Shown here: piece after piece, positions 40,916-42,886 of the stretch
How positions within the stretch are numbered: position 1 is the stretch's first letter
How the letters are laid out: each line of letters opens with the position of its first letter
Assembly: GCA_001184395.1 (NCBI GenBank)
Contig: LFLF01000016.1
Location: 1 to 42,886 of the forward strand
Length of the DNA: 42,886 bases
Direction of reading: 5' to 3'
DNA from: Candidatus Paraburkholderia calva
GTDB taxonomy: Bacteria > Pseudomonadota > Gammaproteobacteria > Burkholderiales > Burkholderiaceae
The notes under the pieces: model-generated
Databases searched by the model: none
What the model saw: the letters and a program-made list of their open reading frames with translations, nothing else
Told to the model about the DNA's origin: nothing
Position numbers and translations under genes: made by a program

Positions 40916-40951
40916 TTCGCGCGATGAAACTTGGGGTTTCCCCTCGCCGCG

Positions 40952-41773
40952 CTACTTTTTGTGCTTCGCCATGTAGCCGAGATAGGCGATCACGTCGCCG
41001 ATATCGCGGTCGCTGAGCGCGCTCCGGTCGAAGTCGTGCATCTGCATGCCGGGCCACGCGCGGATCGAACGCGAATCGTGGATGAAGCGCGCCAGCACCC
41101 ACGGCTGGAAATATTCGGTCGGGTTGTGCGGGAGATTAAGGTCCGGCCCCATCGATGCATCGCCCGCGCCGTTCATCCTGTGGCACGTCATGTATTGCGT
41201 CGCAAACAGCGCCTGTCCGCGGCGAACCGGTGACTCGGCGGGCACCTCGCGGTCAACCGCGATCTGCGGCCAGCGCGCGGCGGCGTATTGCGTTGCGCGG
41301 ATCGCATCGACCTTGTACGGCCACTGTTCGCTCTTGATGTCCGATGCGGCCGCATCGGTCCAGACGACATAGAACGGCCCGATATCGCCGCCGCCCGTTA
41401 CGCGCAGCCACGGCTCGCCGGGCGGCTCGATCGCGAGCCATGCTCGTGCGCGCGGTGGCTTGGCGCGGTCGTCGAACAGCAGACGCGCGGGAAGATGCGT
41501 GACGAATCCGTCAGTGCCGGTGATCTGCAGTTCGCCGTCGTCGGGCAGATGTCGCGCATCGAGCAGGGCGCGCAAGGGTACGGCGCGATACATCATCGTG
41601 CGATGAAAGGTCACGTCGTCCGGCACGCGGATGGTCGCCGCATCCGGCCGCGCGAGCAGTTCTTCCGTGGTGAAGGTGCGCTTGCCGCCGATATCCACGG
41701 ACAGGTTCGCGGCAATGGCCAGCGCGCATGTCAGAAGCAGGCTCGCCGTTGCGAGCGCGGATTTGAGGTTCAT
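40952..41773 (-). CDS. Periplasmic cytochrome c with sulfite-oxidase-like N-terminal domain; haem motif changed to YxxCH
   Basis: 273 residues, full length. Signal peptide MNLKSALATASLLLTCALAI. The N-terminal domain (TFTTEELLARPDAATIRVPD, AVPLRALLDARHLPDDGELQ, IEPPGEPWLRVTGGGDIGPF) resembles a molybdopterin-oxidoreductase/sulfite-oxidase-type substrate fold lacking obvious cofactor residues. The C-terminal cytochrome c domain reads RRGQALFATQYMTCHRMNGA, where family members have C-x-x-C-H; the first cysteine is a tyrosine here (TGC to TAC is one G-to-A change). GPDLNLPHNPTEYFQPWVLA and the axial Met candidate in WPGMQMHDF follow. The frame is intact, but haem attachment should be impaired. 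Confidence 0.82.
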   Translation of the reverse strand: MNLKSALATASLLLTCALAIAANLSVDIGGKRTFTTEELLARPDAATIRVPDDVTFHRTMMYRAVPLRALLDARHLPDDGELQITGTDGFVTHLPARLLFDDRAKPPRARAWLAIEPPGEPWLRVTGGGDIGPFYVVWTDAAASDIKSEQWPYKVDAIRATQYAAARWPQIAVDREVPAESPVRRGQALFATQYMTCHRMNGAGDASMGPDLNLPHNPTEYFQPWVLARFIHDSRSIRAWPGMQMHDFDRSALSDRDIGDVIAYLGYMAKHKK

Positions 41774-41839
41774 ATTCGGACCGTTGTCATGTGCCTGCGC
41801 GATGTTACGCGAGCGCGATACTCAATCGATCTGCTTCTG

Positions 41840-42106
41840 TCAGAACGCGATGACGCCGCCGATCAGCGCCACGCCGATCAGAAAATAGAAGCCGTCGAGC
41901 GCGCTCAGAAAACTCGCCTGTTGCGCGACGACTCGGCTCATTTCGACCATTGCCAGGCTTTTGGCCTGACCTGCGGCATAACCGAGTCCTTCGAAACCGC
42001 CGCTCAGGCGTTCATACGCGTTCTGAAATTGCGGATTGAATGGATTCACGACCTCGACCAGCCGCGTCTGATGCAACGCCACGCGATGCTGCTGAAGGAT
42101 GATCAT
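41840..42106 (-). pseudogene. C-terminal fragment of a DHA2-type efflux permease
   Basis: The readable part is RVALHQTRLVEVVNPFNPQF, QNAYERLSGGFEGLGYAAGQ, AKSLAMVEMSRVVAQQASFL and SALDGFYFLIGVALIGGVIA, then TGA at 41842-41840. This is the periplasmic loop plus last helix of 14-helix EmrB-like pumps; the preceding 400 or so residues are gone. It lies immediately after the MerR remnant in the same orientation, so a MerR-controlled multidrug pump operon has been collapsed by one deletion. Confidence 0.75.
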
Positions 42107-42112
42107 TGTCGC

Positions 42113-42456
42113 CGTCGAGAAAGATTTCGCGGCATCCTCTTTGCTTCCCGTCCGGCGACGCTTGCGTGCGAGACGCTCCTTGATCGGAGCGGCCGTTGCT
42201 GACGGCGTCGAGCGGGCGCTTGAGGATTTCGGTAATGCTCTGCAGCGAGAAGCCGAGCGAACGCAGCCAGCAGGATGCGGGCGAATTTCTCCAGATCCTG
42301 CTCGCTGTAAAGGCGGTAGCGGCCTTCGCTGCGGCTCGGCGTGACGAGACCGCGTTCCTCACATTACTTGAGCGTGCGCGGCGTGACGCCGACCCGATCG
42401 GTCGCTTCGCGGATGGTGAGCAATTCGGGCTTGTGCGAAGAGATGTCGCGTCCCAC
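42113..42456 (-). pseudogene. MerR-family transcriptional regulator, nonsense and frameshift
   Basis: GTG 42456 (or nearby) opens GRDISSHKPELLTIREATDR, VGVTPRTLK, then TAA at about 42366-42368 where Tyr is expected (LKYYEERG becomes LK-stop-CEERG), then VTPSRSEGRYRLYSEQDLEK with the winged-helix RYRLY of MerR proteins. A frameshift near 42275 leads to RSLGFSLQSITEILKRPLDA, the start of the dimerisation helix, after which the family sequence fades. Truncated by the same deletion that removed most of the pump gene downstream. Confidence 0.85.
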
Positions 42457-42472
42457 CGCGGGGTAACCTAAA

Positions 42473-42478
42473 ATTATA
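42473..42478 (-). promoter_or_regulatory. Perfect -10 TATAAT of the MerR gene
   Basis: On the minus strand TATAAT lies 17 bp upstream of the GTG start, preceded by an AC-rich stretch GTGTACGTGAACATACAGG that could hold the MerR operator between -35 and -10. No good -35 hexamer at 17 bp is visible, which is usual for MerR-controlled promoters with a long spacer. Confidence 0.45.
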
Positions 42479-42627
42479 ACGCAAACCTGTATGTTCACGT
42501 ACACCTTGAGCGCTTCGTTCGGGTCACCTGAATGGGGCGCGATGATAGACTTAAACGATCATGCGGCCCGACTGGCGTGACGGTTCAGCCCACGCGTCGG
42601 AAGACAGGCCGCTCGATTCACGACTAG

Positions 42628-42886
42628 CAGGCTGTTGAAATAGTTTTTTTGAATGTGCGCCTACTCATTCGAAAGAGCCAACGCGACGTTCAGACCCAAC
42701 TAATTTAACGCCGGACTTCGTTGATTCAGGTGCTGCTAATGTCGCATTCTTTTCGACGTTCGCTCTCATGCCGCCCGAGCGGCCAGCGTTCCCATGCGCG
42801 TCAGGTTGTAAGCTGCCTGGATCAGCAGAAAGAATTGGTCGACGCGCTTCAGTCCTCGATACATCGCCTGCCGAATCCTCCCGACT
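42628..42886 (-). mobile_element. Insertion sequence, right-hand part, cut by the window edge
   Basis: CAGGCTGTTGAAATAG at 42628-42643 resembles the terminal inverted repeat of IS5/IS1182-type elements. It is flanked outside by CTAG (42624-42627), a tetranucleotide often duplicated by IS5-type insertions. The transposase C-terminus is encoded inside. The other end lies beyond the window. Confidence 0.6.
42766..42886 (-). CDS. IS transposase, C-terminal fragment
   Basis: Reading leftwards from the window edge the frame gives VGRIRQAMYRGLKRVDQFFL, LIQAAYNLTRMGTLAARAA and TGA at 42768-42766. The R(G)L..V..FFL...AAYNL.RM pattern is the typical end of IS5-like DDE transposases. Forty codons are visible. 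The DDE catalytic residues lie outside the window. It differs from the element at the left edge only as far as can be judged, since the two fragments do not overlap. Confidence 0.75.
   Translation of the reverse strand, partial: VGRIRQAMYRGLKRVDQFFLLIQAAYNLTRMGTLAARAA

Overview
The window looks like a piece of a high-GC betaproteobacterial chromosome or large replicon of the Burkholderia/Caballeronia/Paraburkholderia group. The encoded proteins read like that group's aromatic-acid, hydroxyproline and amide catabolic genes with their IclR, GntR and LysR regulators. This placement comes from recognising protein families by eye; I ran no search.

The dominant feature is gene decay. About 38 protein genes or gene remnants can be recognised, but only about five still have a plausible full-length reading frame: an MHS-type transporter (21862-23217), a DUF3325 membrane protein (25295-25600), a small DUF1330 protein (34441-34701), a COG4705 four-repeat membrane protein (37038-37802) and a cytochrome c (40952-41773). 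The cytochrome has lost one cysteine of its haem motif. The rest carry 1-2 base indels, nonsense mutations (mostly CAG to TAG), internal deletions, or exact short tandem duplications of 5-21 bp. Both window ends lie in insertion-sequence transposase fragments. This fits a recently host-restricted lineage losing catabolic functions, as in leaf-nodule or insect symbionts of this clade; that last step is inference.

Layout. 1-430: IS end and a phosphotyrosine phosphatase fragment. 519-3972: wrecked catabolic operon (dihydroxyacetophenone-dioxygenase-like cupin, MFS, SDR, IclR). 4044-10913: wrecked hydroxyproline cluster (FAD amino-acid dehydrogenase, Ser/Cys proline-racemase-family enzyme, MFS, DHDPS-family deaminase fragment, 4-hydroxyproline epimerase, amidohydrolase, GntR). 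11625-13926: katG pseudogene and terminator. 13980-19609: DHA2 efflux pump, tannase/feruloyl esterase, MHS transporter and LysR, all broken. 19615-23217: LysR, M20 amidohydrolase and the intact MHS transporter. 23315-25600: iron-uptake-associated DUF3649-PepSY-DUF3325 trio. 25687-27513: type IIG restriction-modification remnant. 27494-31056: LysR, MHS, M20 module. 31448-34366: royal-jelly/SMP-30-like protein, then catalase-family peroxidase plus cytochrome b561. 34441-37037: DUF1330, then catB-catA-catC. 37038-40904: intact COG4705 protein, two isocitrate-lyase/PEP-mutase family genes, an MFS remnant and GntR. 40952-42456: cytochrome c, DHA2 remnant and MerR. 42628-end: IS.

Before decay, the locus would have taken up and degraded plant-type compounds: catechol through muconate, hydroxyproline, N-acyl or amide conjugates, gallate/ferulate esters and aryl ketones. 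It would also have carried peroxide defence and restriction.
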